Notes: a model not told the origin generated them from the letters alone. Positions 7,393-15,789 are shown, counted from the stretch's first letter. The stretch is DNA of 64,000 bases from an uncultured Eudoraea sp. (GCF_947260015.1 NZ_CAMYOM010000012.1:22861-86860), one strand, 5' to 3'. Program-made: numbers and translations.

Positions 7393-9288
7393 CTAGTATT
7401 CTTCGCGATTGTCATCAAGAGGCAGTTCTATCGTGAATTTACTCCCCTTGTTTTCCACACTTTTAAAGCTAATATTCCCTCCCAGGTTCTCAACATGCGA
7501 TTTTACAATATTCAGGCCTATACCGGTACCTTGAGTCAGCAGTACATTGTCTGCCCTAAAGTAAAGGTTAAATATATGCTTTTGGTCTTCTTTCGGAATA
7601 CCAATGCCTTTGTCAATAACATGAAAGCGAATATTATCTTCATTAATTTCAATCTCTAAATCTATTTCAGTTTCTTCAGGAGAATACTTAATTGCGTTAT
7701 GTAACAAATTGGTTAATGCCAATGAAATAATCTTCTCATCCTGATGTATTGTAAGATCCTCTATATTAAGGGGATAATTAATTTTTTGACCTGTTTTTAG
7801 TAGCATATTCGCATTGTAAATTACCTCATTAACAACTTTACTAAGCGAAAAATCATTAAGTCTATAAACTTCCTTTCCCTTTTCTAATCGCTCAATAGAT
7901 AAAAAATCATTCAATATTCCGGTAAGATGATGTACACCTGTTTTAATAGATTTTAAATGTTTAAACCTGATATCCTGCTGTTCAGTAGTTGTATATTTAC
8001 CAACCAATGTGGCTGAGGTAAGGATAGTGCTTAAAGGAGTTTTAAACTCGTGAGAAACCAAGGAAAGGAATTTGGTCTTTAGATTGTTCAGTTCTTTTTC
8101 TTTAACCAAGGCTTCCTTTAGTTCCTGTGTTCTTAATGCAACTGTTTTTTCCAGTTTTTGAGTATAATTTTTCCGTTCAGATATATCAAGGACAATAGCA
8201 ACTATCAATTTCCTATTTCCCAGACTCGAGGATTGCAAATGAACTTCTACCGGATACTTTGAGCCATCCTTTCGCCTTATTTCTGTTTCAATCTGAATTT
8301 TCTTATTGGAGTTTAACTGAATAGGATCGATTAAGTTTCGGAATTTTTTTTCAGAGATGTCGGCCAGTAACTCTTTAGTAGTAATCCTTTTAATCTCTCG
8401 GATAGTATAACCAGTATTTTTCTGTGCCCCATAATTCACATGAGAAAACATGAGGGTTATCGCATCAAAAACATAAATCTCGTTAAGTGATTCATCAAAA
8501 ATATTTAAAAAATGGCGTATTTCCTCCTCGGCCTTTACACGGTTGGTCAAATCATTCTGTATCCCTATAAAATGAGTTATCTTACCTTCCCGATTTCGTA
8601 TTGGTGTAATGGAAACTTCGTTCCAGAATAAAGTACCATCTTTCTTGTAATTCCTCACCTGAACCCTGCATTTTTTACCTGCTCTTATGGCCTTGTGCAT
8701 TATTTTAACGCCTCTTTGGTCATTATCGTCTTTCTGGAGGAACCTGCAATTTCTATTTAGGGCTTCAGATTCTGAATACCCGGTAAGTTTCCTAAATGCC
8801 TTGTTCACATATATAATAGGATGATCCTCTTTTAATGCATCTGAAATGACGACACCATTTTGGGTGGCGTCCAATGCTTCACCTTTTACAATTAAGTTTT
8901 CTTCAATCTCCTTTCTTGCAGACAAATCATGAACCAATGCAAGAACATAGGTTTTTTTATATATAGAAAAAGGATTAAACCTCACATTTAAAGGAAATTC
9001 CTCGCCGGATTTTCTCTGCCCTCGTACACATCGCCCCCCGGCCATTGCTTCCTTCCTTACATGTTTGTAATATTCAATAACATGCTCTTTATGTGCATTT
9101 TTATACTTATCCGGGATTAGCAGGGATAAGGGTCTTCCTAAAAGTTCATTATTGGAATAATCAAAGAGCCGTGCTGCTTTTTTATTAATCGAGACAATTA
9201 ACTGATCCTGACTAACCACTATTATTCCCTCCGATATAGCTTCCGAAAGTAAATGGAAAATATTAATATTCTTATCAAAAACATGCAT
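7393..9288 (-). CDS. PAS-LOV-PAS sensor histidine kinase (putative blue-light sensor)
   Basis: The protein has 631 residues, soluble, with no membrane segment. PAS1 (about 10-125) is FixL-like in sequence, but the position aligned with the FixL proximal heme histidine is not His. PAS2 (about 135-250) is a LOV domain: NRNCRFLQ with the photoactive Cys at 181, the flavin-contacting asparagines in NYKKDGTLFWN (213 and 223), and IGIQNDLT with Gln244. PAS3 spans about 260-375. The HisKA domain has SHEFKTPL (His413), and the ATPase domain has NLLHNAIKYSPE, DKGIGIP and GTGIGLNIV. By family, blue light forms a flavin-Cys adduct that switches kinase activity. It lies 48 bp downstream of a Usp gene and 52 bp upstream of the Crp-type regulator. 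Confidence 0.93.
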   Translation of the reverse strand: MHVFDKNINIFHLLSEAISEGIIVVSQDQLIVSINKKAARLFDYSNNELLGRPLSLLIPDKYKNAHKEHVIEYYKHVRKEAMAGGRCVRGQRKSGEEFPLNVRFNPFSIYKKTYVLALVHDLSARKEIEENLIVKGEALDATQNGVVISDALKEDHPIIYVNKAFRKLTGYSESEALNRNCRFLQKDDNDQRGVKIMHKAIRAGKKCRVQVRNYKKDGTLFWNEVSITPIRNREGKITHFIGIQNDLTNRVKAEEEIRHFLNIFDESLNEIYVFDAITLMFSHVNYGAQKNTGYTIREIKRITTKELLADISEKKFRNLIDPIQLNSNKKIQIETEIRRKDGSKYPVEVHLQSSSLGNRKLIVAIVLDISERKNYTQKLEKTVALRTQELKEALVKEKELNNLKTKFLSLVSHEFKTPLSTILTSATLVGKYTTTEQQDIRFKHLKSIKTGVHHLTGILNDFLSIERLEKGKEVYRLNDFSLSKVVNEVIYNANMLLKTGQKINYPLNIEDLTIHQDEKIISLALTNLLHNAIKYSPEETEIDLEIEINEDNIRFHVIDKGIGIPKEDQKHIFNLYFRADNVLLTQGTGIGLNIVKSHVENLGGNISFKSVENKGSKFTIELPLDDNREEY

Positions 9289-9336
9289 CTTTTAAGTTTA
9301 GGAATGAATATTCCGAAAGCAAAATGTTGGCTTTTA

Positions 9337-10173
9337 CTAGACCTTAAAAGTAATCACAGGTAAATTCGCGTGATTCACCACATCTTCACCAATGCTTCCT
9401 TTAAAAAAATGCGCTATTCCGCTTCTTCCATGGGTAGGAATCGCTATTAAATCGGCCTGTACATCATTCGCATGATTAAATATGCCTCTCTCAATTGAGT
9501 AATCTGAGACATAAATCATTTCAGTATTAGAGGGAACGGCACCATTATGGGCAACTTTAAGGAAAAAATCTGCTTTCTTTTTAATCTCTCCTGAGCTCAT
9601 GAATTCTTCATTAGGTAAATTAACATATACCAGATGAAGCTTAAGGTCCCAATTCTCAAAAAGAGCCCTTGCGCTATGGTATGCTTTAATACTCTCTACC
9701 CGAAGATCACAAGCATAAACAACTAATTTAGGAGTGAACAAAGGAGATGGTTCTTTTATTACCAAAACAGGAATATCAGAGGAACGCACTACCTTTTCAG
9801 TATTGGATCCTACAAAAATTTCACTAACCCCACTTGCCCCATGCGAGCCCATAATTATCAGGTCAATGTTGTTTTCTTTGGCTACCTCATTTATTTCACT
9901 GAAGATCTTATAGTTTTGAACCATTTCGGTAACCTTAACACCTTTTAAAAATGGTTTATTTAAAAAAGTTTCGTAACGCTTTCTGGCCAATTTCATATAA
10001 AAGTGCGCCTCTGCGGCTTCCTCAGATTCACTTTTGCTTAAGTAGGCTTCAGACAGACCCATCATATGAAGTACAATAATCTCTGCACTAAAATCCTTTG
10101 CCAGTTTAGCAGCGACTTCAACTGCATATCCTGCATGTTCCGAAAAATCTACGGGGACTAATATTTTTTTCAT
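9337..10173 (-). CDS. Tandem-domain universal stress protein with two ATP loops
   Basis: The protein has 278 residues. It is the most canonical Usp of the window: domain 1 starts KILVPVDFSEHAGYAV with MGSHGASGVSEIFVGSNTEK (residues 108-127), and domain 2 also has a complete loop, PTHGRSGIAHFFKGSIGED, near residues 248-266. It therefore probably binds two nucleotides. It follows hpf by 24 bp and precedes the LOV kinase by 48 bp, suggesting an operon hpf-usp-kinase-regulator driven from 10522-10565. Confidence 0.93.
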   Translation of the reverse strand: MKKILVPVDFSEHAGYAVEVAAKLAKDFSAEIIVLHMMGLSEAYLSKSESEEAAEAHFYMKLARKRYETFLNKPFLKGVKVTEMVQNYKIFSEINEVAKENNIDLIIMGSHGASGVSEIFVGSNTEKVVRSSDIPVLVIKEPSPLFTPKLVVYACDLRVESIKAYHSARALFENWDLKLHLVYVNLPNEEFMSSGEIKKKADFFLKVAHNGAVPSNTEMIYVSDYSIERGIFNHANDVQADLIAIPTHGRSGIAHFFKGSIGEDVVNHANLPVITFKV

Positions 10174-10197
10174 GGTAGTTTAATTAAAATATCTTAT

Positions 10198-10497
10198 TCA
10201 ATACTTTTTAAAAATTTCTTTTCTCTTTTTGAGCTGGTTTTCTAATTCCTTTATTGTCGTGGCCGCGGCCTTTTCAAAATTATCCTGATTAGATTTAGCA
10301 AATAACCTGGGACCGGGTGCACTTAATCGTATTTCACATATTTTACCTAAACCAGATGGGTCATTTTCTAATTTAAAAAAGACATCTGCCTTAATAATCC
10401 AATCATATTTATTTGCCAGTTTTTCTAACTTAGAAGTAATAATAGCACTCATAGATTCACTCGTTGGCATTTGAACATATTGAATATTTATTGTCAT
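10198..10497 (-). CDS. hpf: Ribosome hibernation-promoting factor, short form (HPF/RaiA family)
   Basis: The 99-residue protein starts MTINIQYVQMPTSESM and ends in the basic KKRKEIFKKY. It has the S30AE/HPF fold pattern (central KADVFFKLEND, ICEIRLSAPGP, then a basic helix) and no C-terminal dimerisation domain, so it is the short type. Such proteins occupy the 30S decoding region and silence ribosomes in stationary phase or dormancy. I chose the ATG at 10497 because an upstream alternative (10536) would overlap the predicted promoter. It is the first gene of the presumed operon hpf-usp-LOV kinase-regulator. Confidence 0.88.
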   Translation of the reverse strand: MTINIQYVQMPTSESMSAIITSKLEKLANKYDWIIKADVFFKLENDPSGLGKICEIRLSAPGPRLFAKSNQDNFEKAAATTIKELENQLKKRKEIFKKY

Positions 10498-10521
10498 AAT
10501 TATATTATTTAGAGTTTGTAA

Positions 10522-10565
10522 TAAAGATCGCACCATGCTATATGGTAAACTATGACATTTATCAT
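10522..10565 (-). promoter_or_regulatory. Crp/FNR-like box and -7 element for hpf-usp-kinase-regulator
   Basis: ATGACATTTATCAT (10552-10565) is followed on the minus strand after 22 bp by GATCTTTA (10522-10529), a weaker -7 box than at the other sites. The box starts 54 bp upstream of the hpf ATG. If functional, the regulator would control its own operon. Confidence 0.6.
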
Positions 10566-10877
10566 TTTTGATTGTTGTCTAGTTATAATAATTCAGATAT
10601 ACTATCCACTAAATTAGAGATACTAATTAACCTGGCCAAAAACGAAAAGTTAGTAGATTAAAACCTAAGTCCATTGCTCTCTTTAAGCAAGACAATAAGG
10701 ACTCCCGGTATGATTACATTTTTACTAATATTCTGACCCAAAAGAGTAAGACAGAATGGTGCCTGTGAGAATACAAGATCGGGAAAAAAAAGAATTGGCA
10801 GACGCTATCTGATCATCGATATCAAGTATTAATCCCAGGAGTGTTTTTTTCTGGCCAGACCGATAGTGGACCCTACA
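10566..10877. other. Intergenic stretch with no gene seen
   Basis: This 312-bp stretch between the hpf promoter and the LytTR promoter has no convincing coding frame, hairpin or repeat. The only frame here (10725-10907, minus) encodes a 60-residue low-quality peptide and overlaps the next regulatory box. Confidence 0.5.
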
Positions 10878-10921
10878 ATGATTAAAATCATTTGTGTTAC
10901 TTAACAATGCAAGTAGTTTTG
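10878..10921 (+). promoter_or_regulatory. Crp/FNR-like box and -7 element for the LytTR/ABC operon
   Basis: ATGATTAAAATCAT (10878-10891) has perfectly symmetric half-sites. It is followed after 22 bp by TAGTTTTG (10914-10921), an exact TAnnTTTG. This is the best-matching member of the set. The predicted leader to the ATG at 10996 is about 70 nt. Confidence 0.68.
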
Positions 10922-10995
10922 TTTTTTAATAGATAGTCATCAGAAATCTAAGAACTTTCTTGGTGAACTGAATATGAGCATCTTTATTAATTGTT

Positions 10996-11700
10996 ATGAG
11001 AGATTCACCTTTAAACACATTAGTTGTAGAAAATTCGAAAGTGCATTGTAAGATCATAGCCCGGATGGTACAAAATCATGATGATCTGAATTTGGTGACA
11101 GGATGCAGTAATGCCATAGACGCTAATAGAATCATTAAAAACAATAAAATAGATTTAATTCTTCTCGATATTGAAATGCCTTTTATTGATGGTTTCGATC
11201 TTCTTGAATCTTTGGATCAGAAAATACAGGTGATAATAATATCCGGTAATTCCAATAATGCACTAAAAGCATTTGACTATGGTGTAACAGATTTTTTATT
11301 AAAACCTTTAAATAGTGATCGATTTGACCATGCAGTAAGGAAAGTGCTATCTAATAACAGGCGAAATGTAGTTGAAGAAGATAAGGAAACTTTCACAGTG
11401 CGTAGTAATCTGAAAAACAAGCAGCTTAATATAAAAGAAGTTAAATGGATTGAAGCCTTAGGCGATTACGTAAAAATAATCACAGACAATGAAAAAGTCA
11501 TTGCTCTAAGTACTATGAAATCAATTTCGGATAAGCTACCGAATGACAGATTTCTTAGGATTCATAGATCATATATTGTAAATTTAAACAAGGTAGATAA
11601 ATTCGACTGTACAAGTGTGGAAATAGATAAACATCAAATTCCCATGAGCAGAAAGCAAAAACCTAAACTTGAATTTCTTTTGGAAAAATTTGATAGTTAG
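10996..11700 (+). CDS. LytTR-family response regulator
   Basis: The protein has 234 residues: receiver domain 1-120 with the acceptor Asp in LILLDIEMPFIDG, Lys in FLLKPLNS, then a LytTR DNA-binding domain (about 130-232, with IKEVKWIEALGDYVKI and FLRIHRSYIVNLNKV). LytTR regulators control extracellular or membrane functions and usually have a LytS-type kinase partner, but none is encoded next to it. It is 37 bp upstream of the efflux adaptor gene on the same strand, so it probably belongs to or controls that operon. Its promoter carries the island-wide palindrome. Confidence 0.93.
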   Translation: MRDSPLNTLVVENSKVHCKIIARMVQNHDDLNLVTGCSNAIDANRIIKNNKIDLILLDIEMPFIDGFDLLESLDQKIQVIIISGNSNNALKAFDYGVTDFLLKPLNSDRFDHAVRKVLSNNRRNVVEEDKETFTVRSNLKNKQLNIKEVKWIEALGDYVKIITDNEKVIALSTMKSISDKLPNDRFLRIHRSYIVNLNKVDKFDCTSVEIDKHQIPMSRKQKPKLEFLLEKFDS

Positions 11701-11737
11701 CAAGTAAATTCAGACCCAATAACTCAAAATAAGCTTA

Positions 11738-12838
11738 ATGAGATACATGCCTTTATCGTTTAGATTTATTTTTAGCTTTATTATAATTTCTGTCTTTGTA
11801 AGCTGTAGTAATGGTCCGGAAAAGATATTGCCTCTTAAAGCAACTATAACAGAATCTGTATATTCCTCGGTAACAATTCAACCTGACAGCCTTTATCAGG
11901 TATATGCGGCTGTAGGAGGTATTCTGGATAAAACTTTTGTTGACGAAGGCGATTCGGTTTCAAAAGGTGCCCCAATAGCTCAAATCATTAACAATACTCC
12001 TAAATTAAACACTGAAAATGCCAAACTAAATCTTGAATTAGCAAGAGAGAATTACAGCGGTAGTAATGCCATAATTAAGGCGTTAATCGATGAAATAAAT
12101 GCAGCGGAACTTAGATATAAAAATGATTCTGTAAATTTTACTAGACAAAAAAATCTCTGGGAACAAAATATAGGATCCAAAGTAGAATACGAAAATCGAA
12201 AACTGGCTTATGAATTATCAGCTAATAGTTTGGCTTTGCTTAAAGGTAATTTTGAACGAACAAAGTCAGAATTAAACACAAAATTAAAGCAGGCAGAGAA
12301 CAATTACCAAACCTCTTTGATTGCAACCGAAGATTTTACAGTACAAAGTAAAATCAATGGAAAGCTCTACGCACTTTATAAAAATCAGGGCGAAATAATT
12401 AATACAATGGAGCCTATCGCAGCCATAGGAAGTGCAGATGATTTTGTAATTGAAATGTTAGTTGACGAAGTTGATATTGTTAAGCTGAAAATTGGTCAAA
12501 CCGCTTTAATTACTCTTGATGCTTATGAGTCAAAAGTATATTCTGCAATCGTTAACAAAATTTATCCGAGAAAGGATGAACGATCTCAGACTTTCAAAAT
12601 TGAAGCTTTATTCATAGATACTCCGGAAGTACTTTATCCCGGATTGGCAGGAGAGGGCAATATTATAGTTTCTCAAAAGGAAAATGCTCTAACCATTCCT
12701 AAGGCATATCTTATAGGCGAAAACCAAGTGAAGACTGAAACAGGAATTATAGAAATTGTTACAGGTTTACAAGACATGGAACGCGTTGAAGTTCGATCGG
12801 GTCTTGATGCTGAAACCTACTTAATAAAGCCGGAATAA
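11738..12838 (+). CDS. HlyD-type periplasmic adaptor lipoprotein of an ABC efflux system
   Basis: The protein has 366 residues and starts with a lipoprotein signal (FIIISVFVSC at about residues 15-24). It has the membrane-fusion-protein layout: a lipoyl-like half (VGGILDKTFVDEGDSV), a coiled-coil hairpin (about 80-185), the second lipoyl half (INGKLYALYKNQGEII), then a beta-barrel domain (VDEVDIVKLKIGQTALITLDAY). It overlaps the permease gene by one base at TAATG, so the two are translationally linked. With the following permease and ATPase it forms a MacAB-like exporter; the substrate is unknown. An alternative start is the Met at residue 4. Confidence 0.9.
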   Translation: MRYMPLSFRFIFSFIIISVFVSCSNGPEKILPLKATITESVYSSVTIQPDSLYQVYAAVGGILDKTFVDEGDSVSKGAPIAQIINNTPKLNTENAKLNLELARENYSGSNAIIKALIDEINAAELRYKNDSVNFTRQKNLWEQNIGSKVEYENRKLAYELSANSLALLKGNFERTKSELNTKLKQAENNYQTSLIATEDFTVQSKINGKLYALYKNQGEIINTMEPIAAIGSADDFVIEMLVDEVDIVKLKIGQTALITLDAYESKVYSAIVNKIYPRKDERSQTFKIEALFIDTPEVLYPGLAGEGNIIVSQKENALTIPKAYLIGENQVKTETGIIEIVTGLQDMERVEVRSGLDAETYLIKPE

Positions 12839-14100
12839 TGACTAATTGGAAGGTCATATTTAGTATCGCCAAAACACATCTTCTAACAAAGATGAAATCT
12901 ACGGTAACCGCCTCGCTTGGAGTTACATTTGGTATTGGGGCCTATATTACATTGGTAAGCTTTATGACGGGTTTGAATGGAATGTTAGATGATCTTGTTC
13001 TTAACCAGACCCCACATATTCATATGTATAATGAAATTGAACCTTCCGCGGAACAGCCAATTTCTTTATATAAAAAATTTGACGGTGGCTTAAATGTTAT
13101 ACACTCCATCAGGCCAAAACAAAGCCAGCTGAAAATACATAATGCCCTTCCGATATTACATTATTTAAAAGATCAGGAAAATGTGAAGGGTGCAACACCT
13201 CAACTTCGTTCCCAGATATTTTATTTATCGGGCTCTATTGAATTAGGTGGTAACCTTGTGGGTGTAGATATTATGGAGGAAGTGCGCTTATCAAATATTC
13301 AGGATAATATTGTAGAAGGTAGCCCGGAGGCGCTCAGAAATACAGACAATGGTATTTTACTGGGATCCGGTCTTGCTAAAAAAATGTCACTGAGCGTTGG
13401 GAACCGAATACAAATAAGTACTGTTAAAGGAACTGTATTTCCTTTAAAGATAGTTGGGATCTACCAAAGTGGTATTGCGGAAATAGACAATGTTCAAAGT
13501 TTTGCAAATCTTAAAACCGTGCAGAGAATACAAGGAGAAGCCGAGAATTATATTACAGATATCAATATAAAACTCTATGATATCACAGAAGCTGTTCCCA
13601 TGGCCAGGCAGTTGGAAAGGCAGTTTAAAATTAAAGCGACTGACATAAATGAAGCAAATGCTCAGTTCGAAACTGGAAGTAATATTCGAAATATTATTAC
13701 TTACGCGGTTTCAATTACCCTACTTATTGTTGCGGGCTTTGGAATTTACAATATTCTGAATATGCTTATTTATGAAAAAATGAAAGACATTGCCATCCTG
13801 AAGGCTACAGGGTTTTCGGGAAAGGATGTGCAACTTATATTTATGAGTCAGGCCATGATAATTGGGGTTGCAGGGGGAATTGTTGGTTTAATAATAGGCT
13901 TTTTTTTATCCAGAGTTATTGATAATATACCTTTCGAAACCGAGGCACTACCTACAATAAGTACATTCCCGGTAAATTATAACCCGGGCTATTATGTTAT
14001 TGGAATTGTATTTGCCCTGATTTCTACATTTATTGCCGGATACTTACCCTCAAATAAAGCTAGAAAAATAGATCCTGTGCGTATAATTCGCGGAACCTAA
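12838..14100 (+). CDS. MacB/LolC-type ABC transporter permease
   Basis: The protein has 420 residues. An N-terminal membrane segment (about 22-45) is followed by a large periplasmic domain (about 50-280) and three C-terminal membrane segments (about 290-312, 335-360, 385-405), the FtsX-type topology of MacB and LolC/E. The conserved cytosolic EKMKDIAILKATGFSG stretch is present, as is the C-terminal YLPSNKARKIDPVRIIRG. MacB-like proteins drive efflux by mechanotransmission rather than moving substrate through the membrane domain. It is placed between the adaptor gene and the ATPase gene (9-bp gap). Confidence 0.92.
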   Translation: MTNWKVIFSIAKTHLLTKMKSTVTASLGVTFGIGAYITLVSFMTGLNGMLDDLVLNQTPHIHMYNEIEPSAEQPISLYKKFDGGLNVIHSIRPKQSQLKIHNALPILHYLKDQENVKGATPQLRSQIFYLSGSIELGGNLVGVDIMEEVRLSNIQDNIVEGSPEALRNTDNGILLGSGLAKKMSLSVGNRIQISTVKGTVFPLKIVGIYQSGIAEIDNVQSFANLKTVQRIQGEAENYITDINIKLYDITEAVPMARQLERQFKIKATDINEANAQFETGSNIRNIITYAVSITLLIVAGFGIYNILNMLIYEKMKDIAILKATGFSGKDVQLIFMSQAMIIGVAGGIVGLIIGFFLSRVIDNIPFETEALPTISTFPVNYNPGYYVIGIVFALISTFIAGYLPSNKARKIDPVRIIRGT

Positions 14101-14109
14101 TTCACAATT

Positions 14110-14784
14110 ATGGGAACGGTACTGGAAACTAAAAATATCAACAAGCATTTTAGAAAGCCCGTAGATTTTCATGTTTTAAAAGATATAAACTTTAGTGTGA
14201 AAGAAGGGGAGTTTGCCTCCATTATGGGCAAATCTGGTTCCGGAAAATCCACCCTTCTTTATATCCTTTCCACCCTGGATACAGATTATGAAGGTCAATT
14301 ATTTTTAAATGAGGAACTCATCACGGGCAAACACCATAAGGAATTGTCACAAATAAGAAGCAGGCATATCGGTTTTGTATTTCAGTTTCATTATCTGCTA
14401 TCAGAATTCAGTGTACTGGAGAATGTGATGCTTCCTGCTAAAAAACTGGCAGCTAAAACCTATGAAGAAATTGAACATGATGCTATGGAAAAATTAAATA
14501 TGCTGAACATTGGACATTTGGCAAAAAAAAGGGCTTCAAGGGTTTCTGGTGGAGAAAAACAACGTGTAGCAATTGCCAGAGCGCTTATAAATAATCCCGA
14601 TATTTTAATGGGCGATGAGCCCACAGGTAATCTTGACAGTTATAATGCTGAAAATGTTTTCCAAATTTTTAAGAGGTTAAAGGAAGAGGAAGGACTTTCT
14701 TTATTGGTCGTTACACATGATTTAGATTTTGCAAATCGTACAGATCGGATAATAGAAATGGAAGATGGCACAATTATTAACTGA
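14110..14784 (+). CDS. ABC transporter ATPase of the MacB/LolD type
   Basis: The protein has 224 residues, a stand-alone nucleotide-binding domain. It has Walker A GKSGSGKSTLL, Q-loop FVFQFHYLLSEF, signature VSGGEKQRVAIARAL, Walker B ILMGDEPTGNLD and switch His in VVTHD. This is the LolD/MacB class of ATPases that pair with FtsX-type permeases. It completes the adaptor-permease-ATPase operon and converges with the Usp gene at 14809, only 24 bp away, with no obvious terminator between them. Confidence 0.94.
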   Translation: MGTVLETKNINKHFRKPVDFHVLKDINFSVKEGEFASIMGKSGSGKSTLLYILSTLDTDYEGQLFLNEELITGKHHKELSQIRSRHIGFVFQFHYLLSEFSVLENVMLPAKKLAAKTYEEIEHDAMEKLNMLNIGHLAKKRASRVSGGEKQRVAIARALINNPDILMGDEPTGNLDSYNAENVFQIFKRLKEEEGLSLLVVTHDLDFANRTDRIIEMEDGTIIN

Positions 14785-14808
14785 ATCTTAAATTACTAAG
14801 TCCTGACT

Positions 14809-15642
14809 TTAGGAATTATAGCAAAGTATTGGAATAGTGACTAAGGTCTCCATTTTTTTTATAATATCTTTATTAAAAATAGAAGAAAAGAGACCATTAT
14901 TTTTTCTTTCCAACATCCCTAATAAATCTGCATTCTCATCCTTTATATGCTTCCTTAAGCCTTGTGCTATACTATTGGCCAGTACCATGTGAAAACTTAT
15001 TTTTTTGTACGGCACCTGAACTTCCAATAATTCTTTAAACCATTCCATCTGTTGCATGGCACCATATTCCTCTAAAGTAGGAATATGCACTACTTCTATT
15101 TTAGCATCATAATATTCCGCTATTGCAGCTAATTTTTCTATGGCAATGATATCCGAAGATTCAAAATCACTGGCATAAGCAATCCTTTCTATCCCTTTAT
15201 AGCTATATTGAGGAGGAATAATTAGTATTGGGCAAAGGTTTTTATCTATTAATTTATTCGCAATATTTCCACTAAAGAAACCTCGTGAAGAATGTTCATC
15301 TTTCATTCCTATGACCAGCAAATCTATTTTTGATTTACTTATTCTGTCAACAATTCCTTTGCTTATTGATGTGTTTTGAGCAACCTCATATAATGGTTGA
15401 TTTTTACTTAAATTTTGATTTAGGTTTTTTCGGCAATAGTCTTCCAGTAATTCTTTATGCTCATTCATTGCCAATTTATTTAATTGTTCAGGCGACCTAA
15501 TATTGGATGTTCTTACAGGCGGAATATCATATATGTGAAGTACAACCAGTTTGGCTTTTACAGTTTCGCTGAGATTCAAAGCATAGTCTAAAGTTGAGAT
15601 CGAATTTTTGGTGCAATCCGTGGCATAAAGAATAGTGTCCAT
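14809..15642 (-). CDS. Tandem-domain universal stress protein, degenerate ATP loop
   Basis: The protein has 277 residues. Domain 1 starts TILYATDCTKNSISTLDYA; at the position of the ATP loop it reads IGMKDEHSSRGFFSGN, which keeps only the last part of the motif, so nucleotide binding is doubtful. Domain 2 starts RIAYASDFESSDIIAIE. It is the most divergent Usp of the set and lies outside the main block, but its upstream region holds two of the island's palindromes. Confidence 0.9.
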   Translation of the reverse strand: MDTILYATDCTKNSISTLDYALNLSETVKAKLVVLHIYDIPPVRTSNIRSPEQLNKLAMNEHKELLEDYCRKNLNQNLSKNQPLYEVAQNTSISKGIVDRISKSKIDLLVIGMKDEHSSRGFFSGNIANKLIDKNLCPILIIPPQYSYKGIERIAYASDFESSDIIAIEKLAAIAEYYDAKIEVVHIPTLEEYGAMQQMEWFKELLEVQVPYKKISFHMVLANSIAQGLRKHIKDENADLLGMLERKNNGLFSSIFNKDIIKKMETLVTIPILCYNS

Positions 15643-15664
15643 AACAATTCATTTAAATAATAAG

Positions 15665-15708
15665 TCAATTTACTTCATTTCAGATCTGCATAACATGATT
15701 TTGGTCAC
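15665..15708 (-). promoter_or_regulatory. Crp/FNR-like box and -7 element for the Usp gene 14809-15642
   Basis: ATGATTTTGGTCAC (15695-15708) is followed on the minus strand at 22 bp by TAAATTGA (15665-15672). Both elements are weaker than at the other promoters, but the box starts 52 bp upstream of the ATG, as elsewhere. Confidence 0.5.
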
Positions 15709-15719
15709 AAAAGCTCTAC

Positions 15720-15763
15720 ATGACTTATATCATAAAAATTTGTCATGAACTAAACTATTTTTA
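15720..15763 (+). promoter_or_regulatory. Crp/FNR-like box and -7 element for the 149-residue protein
   Basis: ATGACTTATATCAT (15720-15733) is followed at 22 bp by TATTTTTA (15756-15763). The box ends 56 bp upstream of the ATG at 15790. Its centre is 25 bp from the neighbouring box that faces the Usp gene. Confidence 0.62.
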
Positions 15764-15789
15764 ATATCCAAACCAAAAGGAAATTTGTC

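Noticed and set aside
10498..10536. Longer N-terminus for hpf
   Set aside because: It would extend across the predicted transcription start, and HPF proteins begin at the MTINIQYV-like strand.
10725..10907. 60-codon minus-strand frame
   Set aside because: No family features, and it runs through the regulatory box at 10878-10891 and into AT-rich spacer.
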